Shown: piece by piece, positions 42,581 to 54,127 of the stretch
Numbering within the stretch: the stretch's first letter is position 1
Layout: the number at the start of each line of letters is the position of its first letter
Source: Diphasiastrum complanatum
Lineage: Eukaryota > Streptophyta > Lycopodiopsida > Lycopodiales > Lycopodiaceae
Assembly (NCBI GenBank): GCA_029204225.1
Contig: CM055099.1
Span: forward strand, 61,163,753-61,227,752
Length of the DNA: 64,000 nt
Direction of reading: 5' to 3'
The notes under the pieces: generated by a model
Databases searched by the model: none
Told to the model about the DNA's origin: nothing
The model's input: only the letters and a program-made list of their open reading frames with translations
Translations under genes and position numbers: made by a program

Positions 42581-42768
42581 ATATCGAATCGACGCGCGCC
42601 ATCCCTTACTGTGCATGCTCGTATTCATTCAAGCGCGTTGAATCGATATCAACCACTTCCGACGAGTGCTTTTCAAAAAAATTTATCTTTGGCCTTACCA
42701 TATCGGATCAGCGCGCGCACTTTGCTTTATTCCTCTACCGATGTCTATCTGTCGCGTTGAACCGATAT
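42581..42768. repeat. 69-bp-class elements 8 and 9, paired
   Basis: Element 8 is 42581-42649 (arms ATATCGAATCGACGCGCGC and GCGCGTTGAATCGATATC). Element 9 is 42700-42768 (arms ATATCGGATCAGCGCGCGC and CGCGTTGAACCGATAT). Both are exactly 69 bp, with unrelated centres. Confidence 0.9.
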
Positions 42769-42932
42769 CGGATTTAATATGGCTAGTTCCTCCATGGCCT
42801 TTGATGATAATTTATGGATTTTTTTAATGGCAGTGACATTCCATCTGACAAATTAAAGTATTTTGCTAGTATTTTTTTTGTTCCCCTCGATATCGATAAG
42901 CTAGTTTATGAGAATAGTTATAATTTAATTTC

Positions 42933-45900
42933 TTAGGAACTGACTCAAATGATGGCTTAACCTAATTCAATGATGGCTTAACCTAAAATCTCCTCCTCTA
43001 AGGCTTACCCTACTAGAGAATGGAGGGCCTAGATTAACTTAACCTATTGCCAGATGAATAATATACAATACAATGTGAAGTAACACAGTACATGAAACCA
43101 CACAAGGGAGAACACTCAGAGAGAAAGATAGGCATGTATTGCAAATGAGGTTCTTTGAAAATGGACTCTTCCACTCCTATTTATATTTGGAGTGGTGGTC
43201 ACTTACAGAAATGCACTGTGGGACAAGTAAGCCACATAGACTAACTTAACTTTGAATCACACTGGTGCCATGGGACAAACCCCCAATAGGCCTTTGTGAC
43301 AAACTTTTACATAACTTGAAATCACATATCTATGTGCAGTGCTCATGACAGTTTAAACTTAGAACTAAATAACTTAAGCCAATACGGATAACATAAAAGC
43401 CTAAACTTGATGGGCAAGTTCTACGTCTAAATCCTATTCTGCTTGTATTTCTAGAGATGTTTCGTAGGATGGCTAGAATAATCCCCGGCAACGGCGCCAA
43501 TCTTGTACGTTTCGCATCCTCTGTTGGCTATGGCTCCATCTAGCATGACTATGGCAGTCTCCCAACTAGTCTACGCTATGGCTTCTCCAACTAGCTTGAG
43601 CAAGAGGATGGGAAGAGCATTATCAACATAGGATGAGTATTGTGATGGGTAAGATCCACTCTTCTCTCGTTTCTCTACTTAGGAACTGACTCAAATGACG
43701 GCTTAACCTAATTCAATGATAGCTTAACCTAAAATCTCCTCCTCTAAGGCTTACCCTACTAGAGAATGGAGAGCCTAGATTAACTTAACTTGTTGCCAGA
43801 TGAATAATATACAATACAATGTGAAGTAACACAGTACATGAAACCACACAAGGGAGAACACTCAAAGAGAAAGATAGGCATGTATTGCAAATGAGGTTCT
43901 TTGAAAATGGACTCTTCCACTCCTATTTATACTTGGAGTGGTGGTCACTTACAGAAATGCACTGTGGGACAAGTAAGCCACATAGACTAACTTAACTTTG
44001 AATCACACTGGTGCCATGGAACAAACCCCGAATAGGCCTTTGTGACTAACTTTTACATAACTTGAAATCACATATCTATGTGCAGTTCCCATGACAGTTT
44101 AAACTTAGAACTTAATAACTTAAGCCAATACGAATAACATAAAAGCCTAAACTTGATGGGCAAGTTTTACGTTTAAATCCTATCTTGCTTGTATTTCTAA
44201 AGATGTTCCACAAGATGGCTAGAATATTCCCCGGCAACGGCGCCAATGTTGTATGTTTCGCATCCCCCATTGGCTATGGCTCCATCTAGCATGACTATGG
44301 CAGTCTCCCAACTAGTCTACGCTATGGCTTCTCCAACTAGCTTGAGCAAGAGGATGGGAAGAGCATTATGAGCATAGGGTGAGTATTCTGATGGGTAAGA
44401 TCCGCTCTTCTCTCGTTTCTCTACTTAGGAACTGACTCAAATGACTGCTTAACCTAATTCAATGACGACTTAACCTAAAATCTCCTCCTCTAAGGCTTAC
44501 CCTACTAGAGAATGGAGGGCCTAGATTAACTTAACCTGTTGCCAGATGAATAATATACAATACAATGTGAAGTAACATAGTACATGAAACCACACAAGGG
44601 AGAACACTCAGAGAGAAAGATAGACATGTATTGCAATTCTTCGAAAATGGACTCTTCCACTCCTATTTATACTTGGAGTGGTGGTCACTTACAGAAATCC
44701 ACTGTGAGACAAGTAAGCCACATAGACTAACTTAACTTTGAATCACACTGGTGCCATGGGACAAACCCCCAATAGGCCTTTGTGACAAACTTTTACATAA
44801 CTTAAAATCACATATCTATGTGCAGTGCCCATGACAGTTTAAACTTAGAACTAAATAACTTAAGCCAATATGGAAAACATAAGAGCCTAAACTTGATGGG
44901 CAAGTTCTACGTCTAAATCCTATTCTGCTTGTATTTCTAGAGATGTTTCGTAGGATGGCTAGAATAATCCCCGGCAACGGCGCCAATCTTGTACGTTTCG
45001 CATCCTCTGTTGGCTATGGCTCCATCTAGCATGACTATGGCAGTCTCCCAACTAGTCTACGCTATGGCTTCTCCAACTAGCTTGAGCAAGAGGATGGGAA
45101 GAGCATTATCAACATAGGATGAGTATTGTGATGGGTAAGATCCACTCTTCTCTCGTTTCTCTACTTAGGAACTGACTCAAATGACGGCTTAACCTAATTC
45201 AATGATAGCTTAACCTAAAATCTCCTCCTCTAAGGCTTACCCTACTAGAGAATGGAGAGCCTAGATTAACTTAACTTGTTGCCAGATGAATAATATACAA
45301 TACAATGTGAAGTAACACAGTACATGAAACCACACAAGGGAGAACACTCAAAGAGAAAGATAGGCATGTATTGCAAATGAGGTTCTTTGAAAATGGACTC
45401 TTCCACTCCTATTTATACTTGGAGTGGTGGTCACTTACAGAAATGCACTGTGGGACAAGTAAGCCACATAGACTAACTTAACTTTGAATCACACTGGTGC
45501 CATGGAACAAACCCCGAATAGGCCTTTGTGACTAACTTTTACATAACTTGAAATCACATATCTATGTGCAGTTCCCATGACAGTTTAAACTTAGAACTTA
45601 ATAACTTAAGCCAATACGAATAACATAAAAGCCTAAACTTGATGGGCAAGTTTTACGTTTAAATCCTATCTTGCTTGTATTTCTAAAGATGTTCCACAAG
45701 ATGGCTAGAATATTCCCCGGCAACGGCGCCAATGTTGTATGTTTCGCATCCCCCATTGGCTATGGCTCCATCTAGCATGACTATGGCAGTCTCCCAACTA
45801 GTCTACGCTATGGCTTCTCCAACTAGCTTGAGCAAGAGGATGGGAAGAGCATTATGAGCATAGGGTGAGTATTCTGATGGGTAAGATCCGCTCTTCTCTC

Positions 45901-46456
45901 GTTTCTCTACTTAGGAACTGACTCAAATGACTGCTTAACCTAATTCAATGACGACTTAACCTAAAATCTCCTCCTCTAAGGCTTACCCTACTAGAGAATG
46001 GAGGGCCTAGATTAACTTAACCTGTTGCCAGATGAATAATATACAATACAATGTGAAGTAACATAGTACATGAAACCACACAAGGGAGAACACTCAGAGA
46101 GAAAGATAGACATGTATTGCAATTCTTCGAAAATGGACTCTTCCACTCCTATTTATACTTGGAGTGGTGGTCACTTACAGAAATCCACTGTGAGACAAGT
46201 AAGCCACATAGACTAACTTAACTTTGAATCACACTGGTGCCATGGGACAAACCCCCAATAGGCCTTTGTGACAAACTTTTACATAACTTAAAATCACATA
46301 TCTATGTGCAGTGCCCATGACAGTTTAAACTTAGAACTAAATAACTTAAGCCAATATGGAAAACATAAGAGCCTAAACTTGATGGGCAAGTTCTACGTTT
46401 AAATCCTATCTTGCTTGTATTTCTAAAGATGTTCCGCAGGATGGCTAGAATATTCT
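42933..46456 (-). repeat. Tandem array of ~746-bp LTR-retrotransposon-like units
   Basis: Units start at 42933, 43679, 44425, 45165 and 45911 (periods 746, 746, 740, 746); the fifth stops at about 46456. On the minus strand each full unit has a TATA box (for example 43923-43931), a leader, and a primer binding site complementary to plant tRNA-Asp. That layout is LTR plus a few hundred bases of internal DNA, as in TRIM elements joined by unequal recombination. No coding capacity is seen. Units 2 and 4 and units 3 and 5 are most alike, giving a higher-order period of about 1486 bp. Confidence 0.85.
43483..43499 (-). promoter_or_regulatory. tRNA-Asp primer binding site, unit 1
   Basis: Minus-strand TGGCGCCGTTGCCGGGG, complementary to the 3' end of plant tRNA-Asp(GUC). 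Identical sites: 44229-44245, 44969-44985 and 45715-45731. The fifth unit ends just before it. Confidence 0.85.
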
Positions 46457-46980
46457 TTGGAAAATCAGCCTACAATAGTTTGGTAAAGAAGCAGTCGTGA
46501 TAGATGGATGTTCAGGAGTTAACCTCATTTCAACAAAGCTACGTGCAAAATGAGGCCTTATGAAAATAAAACCTGTAACTTTCGCCATTAAGCTAGTCAT
46601 GTCCTCAAAATACATAAGTATCGAAATTCATGGATCGAAAAATATTAGACTCGATTCGATTCGATTCGATACTAGGTCGAACTCGTTCGAATAAAATCGA
46701 TCCTTCATAGTTTCGACCCATAGATTTTTTTTCTGACTCTCTTCAAAATATTGATTTGATCCAATGTTACCTCATATTTTTCCAATCCTTCATATAAACG
46801 GTTGTTGTACGACTATCATTAATATTACCAACGGTTATTAAAATGGGAATATTAGCTGTCCTAAACTGACGTCATGAAGATCTAGAGTGACTAAGAGTTC
46901 CTCTTCTAATTGTTACTATCGCCATCTCTTTACTATCCTTTCTAGTGATACTATAGCTAATCTTGCAGTGATTTACTGAT
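46457..46980. other. No gene recognised
   Basis: AT-rich, with a short (CGATT)n run near 46655-46675 and several TCGAA-type words. It may be the 5' part or LTR of the gypsy element that follows. Confidence 0.5.
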
Positions 46981-47297
46981 TCTCTTGCGTGAAGTATCCT
47001 TCTACAGATTTTACAACAACATTTCAAATTATTCATACGACCGTTGCTTTATCTACAAAAAAATGACGTCTAATCGTGTATTGAAAGCCATAACTGAGAT
47101 TTCGATTTTTTCAATGGAAGATAGGCGCAAAACTATTCAGACTTACCATGATCAAATACAAAGATAATTCGTTGTCACTAACCGACATTTGCAATGAAAT
47201 GGTGGATGGAGTAAGAATCAGAAGAAGTGTATGCTATTTTTTGGTGCGCCATCGTCCTATTGAGCTCATGAAAGAGGAATACACATAGTGCTTTGGA

Positions 47298-47876
47298 TTG
47301 CCTATTCAAGAGTCGGTGAAGAAACCAAAGAAAATCACAGATTCTACACTACTAGAACAATGGTTTGACTTGACTGAAGGAGAAGATGCTATTTATCAAG
47401 AAACAAAAGGCTATAAGGTCAGTTATCTAAAGGATTTTGCATCTATAGGATTTGTAGAGTGGAAGTGCAATATGGTATTCGGTGCTGATAAGAACGCAAC
47501 TATTTTTACTTCAAATTTTGGATACTTATTGCAATCTCATAACGAGGCACAAGTGGATTTAGCCACTATATCTTACAACATGTTCCTAAAAGCACTGTTG
47601 AAATCCCAACATATTAGATTATGGGGAGCGCAATGGAGCCATTTGGCTTGCCACCTGAAATTATTAAACGAGGTTGAGATCAGAATTAATAGAACAATCA
47701 CTCGTACGGTCGATCGTATGATTGAGGCTGCTACAGAAACGAGCGAAAACTTCCAAGGTGTTGATGAAGAACACAATTTAGACACAGAGACGATTCAGAT
47801 AGATGACTCACTGTCATTGATAGATCACATGATGGAAGAACAAGAAGGAATCAAAATAACTATTGAAGATGCGTAG
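47298..47876 (+). pseudogene. Possible gypsy gag-side ORF
   Basis: A frame of 192 codons (QWFDLTEGEDAIYQE, YLLQSHNEAQVDLATISYN, acidic C-terminus). A preceding frame (46985-47167) reads ITEISIFSMEDRRKTIQTYH and may be the N-terminal part. It lies directly upstream of RT, so a gag or structural role is likely, but I recognise no domain. Confidence 0.45.
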
Positions 47877-48060
47877 ACAACAAAAAACGCTAATCAAATG
47901 GAAGAAGCTGCTGAGAAGGATGTTGAAGAACTGATTTATGAAAGCTCACACCAAGCTACTAAGAATGTTGAAAATGAAGCCGAAGATCTAGAGAGGGTTG
48001 TCATTATGTTATCGAAAGCTCATCGTGAACCAGAATAGCAAGAACTAGAAACGAAAGATG

Positions 48061-48857
48061 TTTATGATGGACCAGCTAGGACACAGCCTATGAATCTTGT
48101 TGAACCAAGAGAACTAAAAAAGATTGTGCAAGTTGGAACACAACTTACCCTAGAGCAGTTTCAAGCGCTAAGGAAGTTGTTGGCTAAGTATCAAGATTGT
48201 TTTGCTTGGACATACAAGGATCTATAAGGGATTCCAACATCTGTGATTGAGCATATGATTCCCTTGATGCCTAATGCAGTTCCAAAAGTCACAAGATTCT
48301 ATCATTGTAATCCAAACTTTATTGATCTTATTAAGAAAGAGCTATAGAGATTACCTGAGGTCGATCTCATCTACGAGATCGAGCATACTAAATGGGTTTC
48401 GCCAATTGTTGTCGTTCCTAAGAAGAGTGAGAAGATGAGAACTTGTGTGAATCTCAAAGATTTGAACAAAGTGACGCAAAAGGATTACTTTTTGTTACCC
48501 TTTACTGAAAGCATATTGGGCCGCCTTGCTGGAGCGGAAGCCTACAATTTTTTGGATGGATTTAGTGGTTACAACCAAGTCAAAATCGCACCTACAAATC
48601 GTCATAAAATAGCTTTTGCAACAAAATGAGAACTTATGCTTGTATAGTTATGTCATTTGGATTTCGTAACACACCTTTCATTTCAAAGAGTAATGCAATT
48701 TGCCTTCAAAGACTACTTGCAGAAGTTCCTTGAAATCTACTTGGACAACCCCAGAGTTCATAGTGTCGATACAGACCACCTGGATCATTTGGAAAAAGTA
48801 TTTGATCGTTGTCGCAAGTACCAAATCTCCTTAAATTCAGAAAAGTGTCAAATTTAA
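48061..48857 (+). pseudogene. gypsy reverse transcriptase remnant
   Basis: It reads YQDCFAWTYKDL-stop, IEHMIPLMPNAVPK, KWVSPIVVVPKKSEKM, LKDLNKVTQKDYFLLPFTES and FLDGFSGYNQVKIAPTN, then after stops DYLQKFLEIYLDNPRVHS where the YxDD box should be (now YLDN). Stops at about 48226, 48344 and 48627 inactivate it. Confidence 0.88.
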
Positions 48858-49590
48858 GTAACTCGGAGCGAGCGTGGTGCGTGGATTGGAAGCACCACAA
48901 TTAGCTGCAAAACGTTCAAAAATGAATGAATAAAAAATGTGCAATGGAACAACAACTGAGCAGAGACAAACTGTACTCTGATTAATATCAACAAGGAGTA
49001 CAATTGCAAGAAATGAAAACTTCAGCTGGTTGAGCATGATAACACTGGCTATAGAGTGAGAACTTTGATCGTTGTGTGTGATAACACATGCAACGGAACT
49101 ATCTGCATGAATTGATAGATACAATTATCAGAAATTTTAGATATCAAAAGATTATTAGAATCCCTGAAGAAGTTTTCTAATGAAGATACTTATCTTGATT
49201 TACTCAAAATATCTACAACTACTTTTTCTACAATTATTACAACCGCCTCATAACTATAACTGTATGTATAATAATAGAGGCGGAGTGTCAACGCGAAGTC
49301 GTTGGGTCGGATTTTAGACCGATAGTATCGAACTTTACAAAGTATCGAAAAATATACAAAGGATCGATTTTTACACTGGGTCAAAAATATAATCAGAGTT
49401 GGATTTTCCAGGGTCGGAAAAATTAGACCCGATTCGACCCGATCCAGGGTCGAAGACACCTAGATAATTTCACCTAGATCTGATCCCGATCCAGGGTCAA
49501 AAAATCTCTGTTTGTTAGGCTTGACGTTGGGTCAGAAAAATCTGATACCAGATTTTTTGATCTTTTGAAGAACTCGAGCCTTATGTTTTT
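48858..49590. other. No gene recognised; TCGA-rich words
   Basis: 49260-49560 is dense in GGGTCGGA, GATCCAGGGTCGAA and related words in both orientations. No coding sequence is supported. Confidence 0.5.
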
Positions 49591-49639
49591 TGGGTTTTGT
49601 AAAGTTTTCAGGATGCTTATTAATAAATGGATTTGAGGT

Positions 49640-50370
49640 TGAGCATCGAATTCCAACATTTCTTTCCTTTCTTTCTTGGCGGGATGTCTCCACTCTCCCT
49701 ACTGCGGAATCCATTTGGACTTTTTCTCTCTTTTTGGTTAATGCCCAACCTCTCCATTCTCACCCCCGTCTTTCCCTTTCCTTAGCTACTAAAGGCCTTC
49801 TCTCCCTTGGTCAGTTGGTCCATGTCCCTCCTTGCCAGCTTCTGCCCTCTTCTGCTCTCTCCTCTGGTGAACGTCGACTTCTTTTCTTGGCCTCCTCCTG
49901 TGACTCCAATCTCCCCCTTTGACATTTCAAGTTGGGACCACCCCCCACCCCTTGCATGTTCTCTTTTTTATTACTCTTTCCTACATTGTCGACAATTTCC
50001 TTCTCTTTTTTCGGATTATCTTAACCGTCTCTTTTCTGCCTCTCATTCCTCATCTGATTGGCGTTACCGCCTTAAAACCGCCCGATCTCTTCTTGTTGGA
50101 AAACTCAGGTACCTTGCTTACCGTATTCTCACCAAGTCCTTACCCTTGCTTTCCAAGTGGCCTTTCCTTAATGATCACCTTTGTCCGCTTTGCCAACTGG
50201 CTGAAGAAACGGTGGAGCACTTGTTCTCCCATTGTCTTCGGCACCTTTGGCTGGAACTGGGTCACATCTTTTCTGGACGGCAAGGAACCAGCAAGTTGAA
50301 CCACATTGGCATTCAAGATTGTTGCAATTTGTCCATATGTGGTCGAGTTGGGACTCGTATAAAGTTATAG
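49640..50370 (+). pseudogene. LINE ORF2 C-terminal fragment (zf-RVT)
   Basis: In two frames the plus strand reads DWRYRLKTARSLLVGKLRYL, LTKSLPLLSKWPFLNDHLCP and LCQLAEETVEHLFSHCLRHL. CPLC...H...C is the zf-RVT motif at the C-terminus of plant LINE ORF2 proteins. Upstream residues are poorly conserved. Different in sequence from the CT-bounded LINE. Confidence 0.7.
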
Positions 50371-50805
50371 CCTTGAAAAGTACCTTGTAGTCCATGGTTG
50401 GACAAGAAATTTTGAAGTAGTTGTGTAGGTGAGCCACACAGTCATGATGTAATTTTCTCAAGTTTTTACATCTTTTCAACCAAAATCAACTACAACTATG
50501 CTGAAGAAAAAATATACAATCATAAATTTAATCAATCATAGATTATGTGTCTAATACAACAAAATTATAATCACCACCAAATCTTATCAATTTGTTGCAA
50601 GTTTTGAATGTCTATTCAAACTTACATCAAAATGATAGCAAATTTCTTATCATAAAATGCAAACTTACAAAGATCTTGCTAAATATAATTTCACACATTT
50701 TTAGGTTTTATCATACACATTATTTAATCTTCACAAAAAATTTAACTTATTATTCTAGTATTATGTCGAAAATGCCTTCCCACAATGTTAAATTTGTAAG
50801 ATTCA

Positions 50806-51330
50806 CATAAAGTAATGGATACCTTGTGAATATTATGCCCATTTTTTAAACGGATTAAAAAGTAGAAAATATTTGTTTTATTTCAAACGCAGATTCTGCA
50901 CTTTTCTACTGCCCGTCTGTACAGCGTCTATAGACTGCCATGTGGTGTGTTCATAGTGGTTGGTCAAAGTCAAACCGCCTATTATGCTTCGTAATGTACA
51001 TGTAAAAAAATTTAAGGTACCCATTGTGCAATGGAAGACGCCCGGGCACAGGCCATTATGCCTGGTAAGGATTTCCAAAAGAAATTGGGTGCGGCCCAGA
51101 GTGGCGTGTTAATAGTGGTCGGTCAAAGTCAAGCTGCCTATTATGCTTTGTAATGTACACGTGAAAAAATTTAAGGTACCCATTACGCAATGGAAGGCGC
51201 CCGGGCACATGCCATTCTACCCGGTTTGGCTTTTCAAAAAAAAAATGGACAAGGCCCGGAGCCCAAATTTTTTTGGAAAGCCAAAAAGGGAAGAATGGCC
51301 TGTGCCCGCGAGCCCTTCCATAGTACGTAA
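50806..51330 (-). repeat. Foldback repeat copy, left of the amidotransferase gene
   Basis: On the minus strand this matches 55440-55805 on the plus strand over much of its length (ATTGCGNAATGG, GCATAATAGGC, TTTGACTTTGACC, GACGGGCA, GGGCATAATAT). It has a long internal hairpin (about 51195-51310). A 159-bp part is duplicated in tandem (from about 50952 and 51111). Confidence 0.75.
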
Positions 51331-51724
51331 AACTACAACAATATGACATGGCAATGCGTTTGTGGTTTCAAAACGTGCATACCCATCCTTATCCATAAGG
51401 TTGAGAACATGCACAACTACGGGATGCATGTTAACGAGTAGGTGGCCCCTCACCCTCAGGTAGACATCATCTTGGTGCTTGGTTATATGTGAAGGTGCTC
51501 TTACATAAAGGTTACCCTTCAAAGTGCCCCTATATAAGTGAAGGACTAAATTCTATCGTTGTTGATGATCCATGAATTCATATTGGTGTGTAACTCGCCA
51601 CATTCTTTGAGAGTATGCTAGAAAAGAACCTCTAATCCTCACAAAGAACTTGGCCAACGTTTTCGCTGTATACCAATGCTAAATGTTTACCTAACTAAAT
51701 ACCTTTTGAATAGTAAGGCTTTTT

Positions 51725-54127
51725 CTAGAGTTCACTTTTCCTTTTCTCAAGCACATCTGAAGCCACTTCAGCCATCATCGTGTAAAATTCCTGTAAATCA
51801 TGCAGCTTGGAAGTTTCCAATCCTTCTATCAACATTTTAGCTGAGTTTCGCAGCTGCTCGTTCAACAGCAACTTCTGTAACAAAATGGATGAATCTCTTA
51901 CTGTTGCACCTATTTGTTTAAGCCTGTTTATAACCTGCTGCATGCTCATCTCTGTATTGACCTGCACATTTAGATTGGTTAGCTTACCTGAATTGGCAAA
52001 ACAATTCAGCAAAACAATAAAATATTATATCAGTGAAAAGCTTGGAAATTTACCTGTAAAAATTCTGCCCCAAGCTCCAGCTCTCTGCTACTTTTCTCGT
52101 AGGACTGCCGAGTCAACGCATTAAGAACTTTAGTACTACCATGTAATGAAGGACATTTCCGGACATGAGCCTGCTCCTCGTACATGTGCTTTGCTGCTGA
52201 AAAGCTTCGAATCAGCTTCTGCCGCTGATTTTCCATTACTCCATCAAGTTTTTGGAGCCCCTTATTCTCAGAAGCCAGCAGCTTCCTTTTATACGCCAAT
52301 ACTGCTTTCACAAATTCCTAATAAACAAGCAATATGGGCATCACCAACAGTATAAAGACAGTATTCATGTTGGGTGAATATTATTTGATAATGAATTGGT
52401 AGATTACATTATATATGATTTGAGTGTTTAAAGAATCAGCAATATAAGAATATTACCTGGTAAGCACGGGGACAACCTGGGTAGTCAAAATCACCTTCAA
52501 AGGATGCAGAACAGTCCTTGCTTCGGTTGCTATCCTGTTCATGTCTCATCCGCTCCGGATGGAATTGCAGCCCTACAATGAACTTGCCCTCTTCTGGATT
52601 ATAAACGTCAGGATCGTAAAAGGCTTCAACCAGACCATCAGGTGCAAACGCCATTGGTATGAATCGTTCAGATAACCTCTTTATGCCCTGTGCAGTCCAC
52701 ACAAGTGAGTCACCACAATTCAATCCTCTTTTATTTAAAAAAATGTTCTGATGGAGAGCTGATCACGGAAACGAAATTATGAAACACATTGCATGTTGAT
52801 AATAAGACAAAAAGGATCAGAATGCAAAAATTGAAGGTAAAAAGCGATGATGCAAGGCATTGTAGATTACTACATTTACATCTCAGAAGACGCATACCTG
52901 ATGATGATAGCTGTTAACAAGCAGCTCCATTTGTTCAAAATTCTCATGACTGAACCACTCATACAACGGCGTGCCTGGAACAATTTTTACAGCATGTCGA
53001 TGCCCGTCATAGTCGTCATAGTTTATATGTCTAATCTGCGTCCCACCTCCCTTTGAGAGCTCCCTTTCCACATCCTAAAAGTGTTAATGCAAAAGATATA
53101 TATATCAACCCCAGGAAGTTGGATTTCATTACGGACTATGAACAGAAAACATATAGGCGTTTGAATGTTATTTCTCTACGACACAGCATGAAATCACATG
53201 CACAAAATGGAGGATATAGCAGGTCCGTCAAACACTTGAGTTAGTGCAACCTACTTTCCATTATATGTGCCTTCCTGACTAACGTTAAGTACTGTTCAAA
53301 ATTGCAAACGAACGTAAGCATGTGTGAATGCAAGCTACCTGATAAAGTGATCCGCCGCACGCGACATTCAGAACTTGAGAGCCTCTGCAAATTCCTAAAT
53401 AAGGAATGTTCCGCTCCAAACACCTTCTCGCTAGTTGCAATTCTATAGAGTCCTTATATCTGTCTACAAGAGTATCGCTACTATGAGCTTGCTTAATTTC
53501 CTCAATCTCTTCAGAAGTAAATGAGGAAAAATCACTATCATACAGAGTAGGATCAATATCCTCGCCTTCACACAGTAGCACTCCGTGAATAGGTTCAAAA
53601 CTATCAAGTAATGAATGCAACCCAGAGACTCTGGGAACAATCACTGGAACTGCACCATAGCTGACTATGAGATCCAAATGATACTCTCCTGTAAAACAAT
53701 AACAAGGAAATAAGGCATTTAAGCTGGGGTTCACAGCCATATTGCATTGAGTTGTTGTCATGTTTCTCTGAAAGATCTGAAAATATGGCCTGAAGAGTAG
53801 TGAGTTAAAGCCGGTGTCATAGTGATCGCTAGAACAAAATGCAGTAATCCCGGAATTTTTTATTCCACCTTTTAAACAAAATAAGCTGTTTTTCAAAGCC
53901 GATTTGTTAAAAATTCAACAAACAGTTTCAGGATAAGAAACGTAACCCTTACCAACAAAATCCACAAACTTGTTTTTGCGAACGCTCCTCCTCGAAACGA
54001 TGAGCACCCGCGGCAGAACTGAGGCCAATTTCGCCACCTTTCCAACTGCTTCTTCGCCTCCGGTTTCCGCCAGACCCTCCATAGGAGCTAGCCTATCTGA
54101 TCCCTGAGACGGCACTGAATCCTTCAT
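51725..54127 (-). CDS. GAT1_2.1: Class I glutamine amidotransferase-like protein, six exons, intact
   Basis: Exons 54127-53953, 53688-53339, 53074-52898, 52687-52457, 52317-52054 and 51961-51725 all have GT-AG borders and join in phase to 477 codons plus TAG. The protein closely resembles Arabidopsis GAT1_2.1 from [20 protein letters not shown] to the C-terminus. The amidotransferase fold has the nucleophile Cys159 in GICRGSQ, with His277 and Glu279 in [22 protein letters not shown] resembles the gamma-glutamyl hydrolase/puuD branch. Residues 312-477 form a helical C-terminal extension typical of the plant proteins. The family hydrolyses gamma-glutamyl amide bonds; the Arabidopsis protein is linked to nitrogen status. 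Introns are 92-264 bp. No defect seen. Confidence 0.95.

Larger units (their letters stand above)
46985..48857 (+). mobile_element. Decayed Ty3/gypsy element (Tat/Athila-like)
   Basis: The plus strand carries a gag-like region of unclear type, then gypsy RT. The RT wording (VSPIVVVPKKSEKMRTCVNL) resembles the non-chromovirus plant lineages. Protease, RNase H and integrase are missing or unrecognisable. The right end is near 48857. Confidence 0.75.

Noticed and set aside
43483-43499. tRNA-Asp gene
   Set aside because: Only the 3'-terminal 17 bases of tRNA-Asp are present, inverted, with no cloverleaf: it is a primer binding site.
42933-46456. CRISPR-like or gene-family interpretation of the tandem array
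   Set aside because: Units are about 746 bp, near identical, without spacers, in a plant genome, and carry LTR features.
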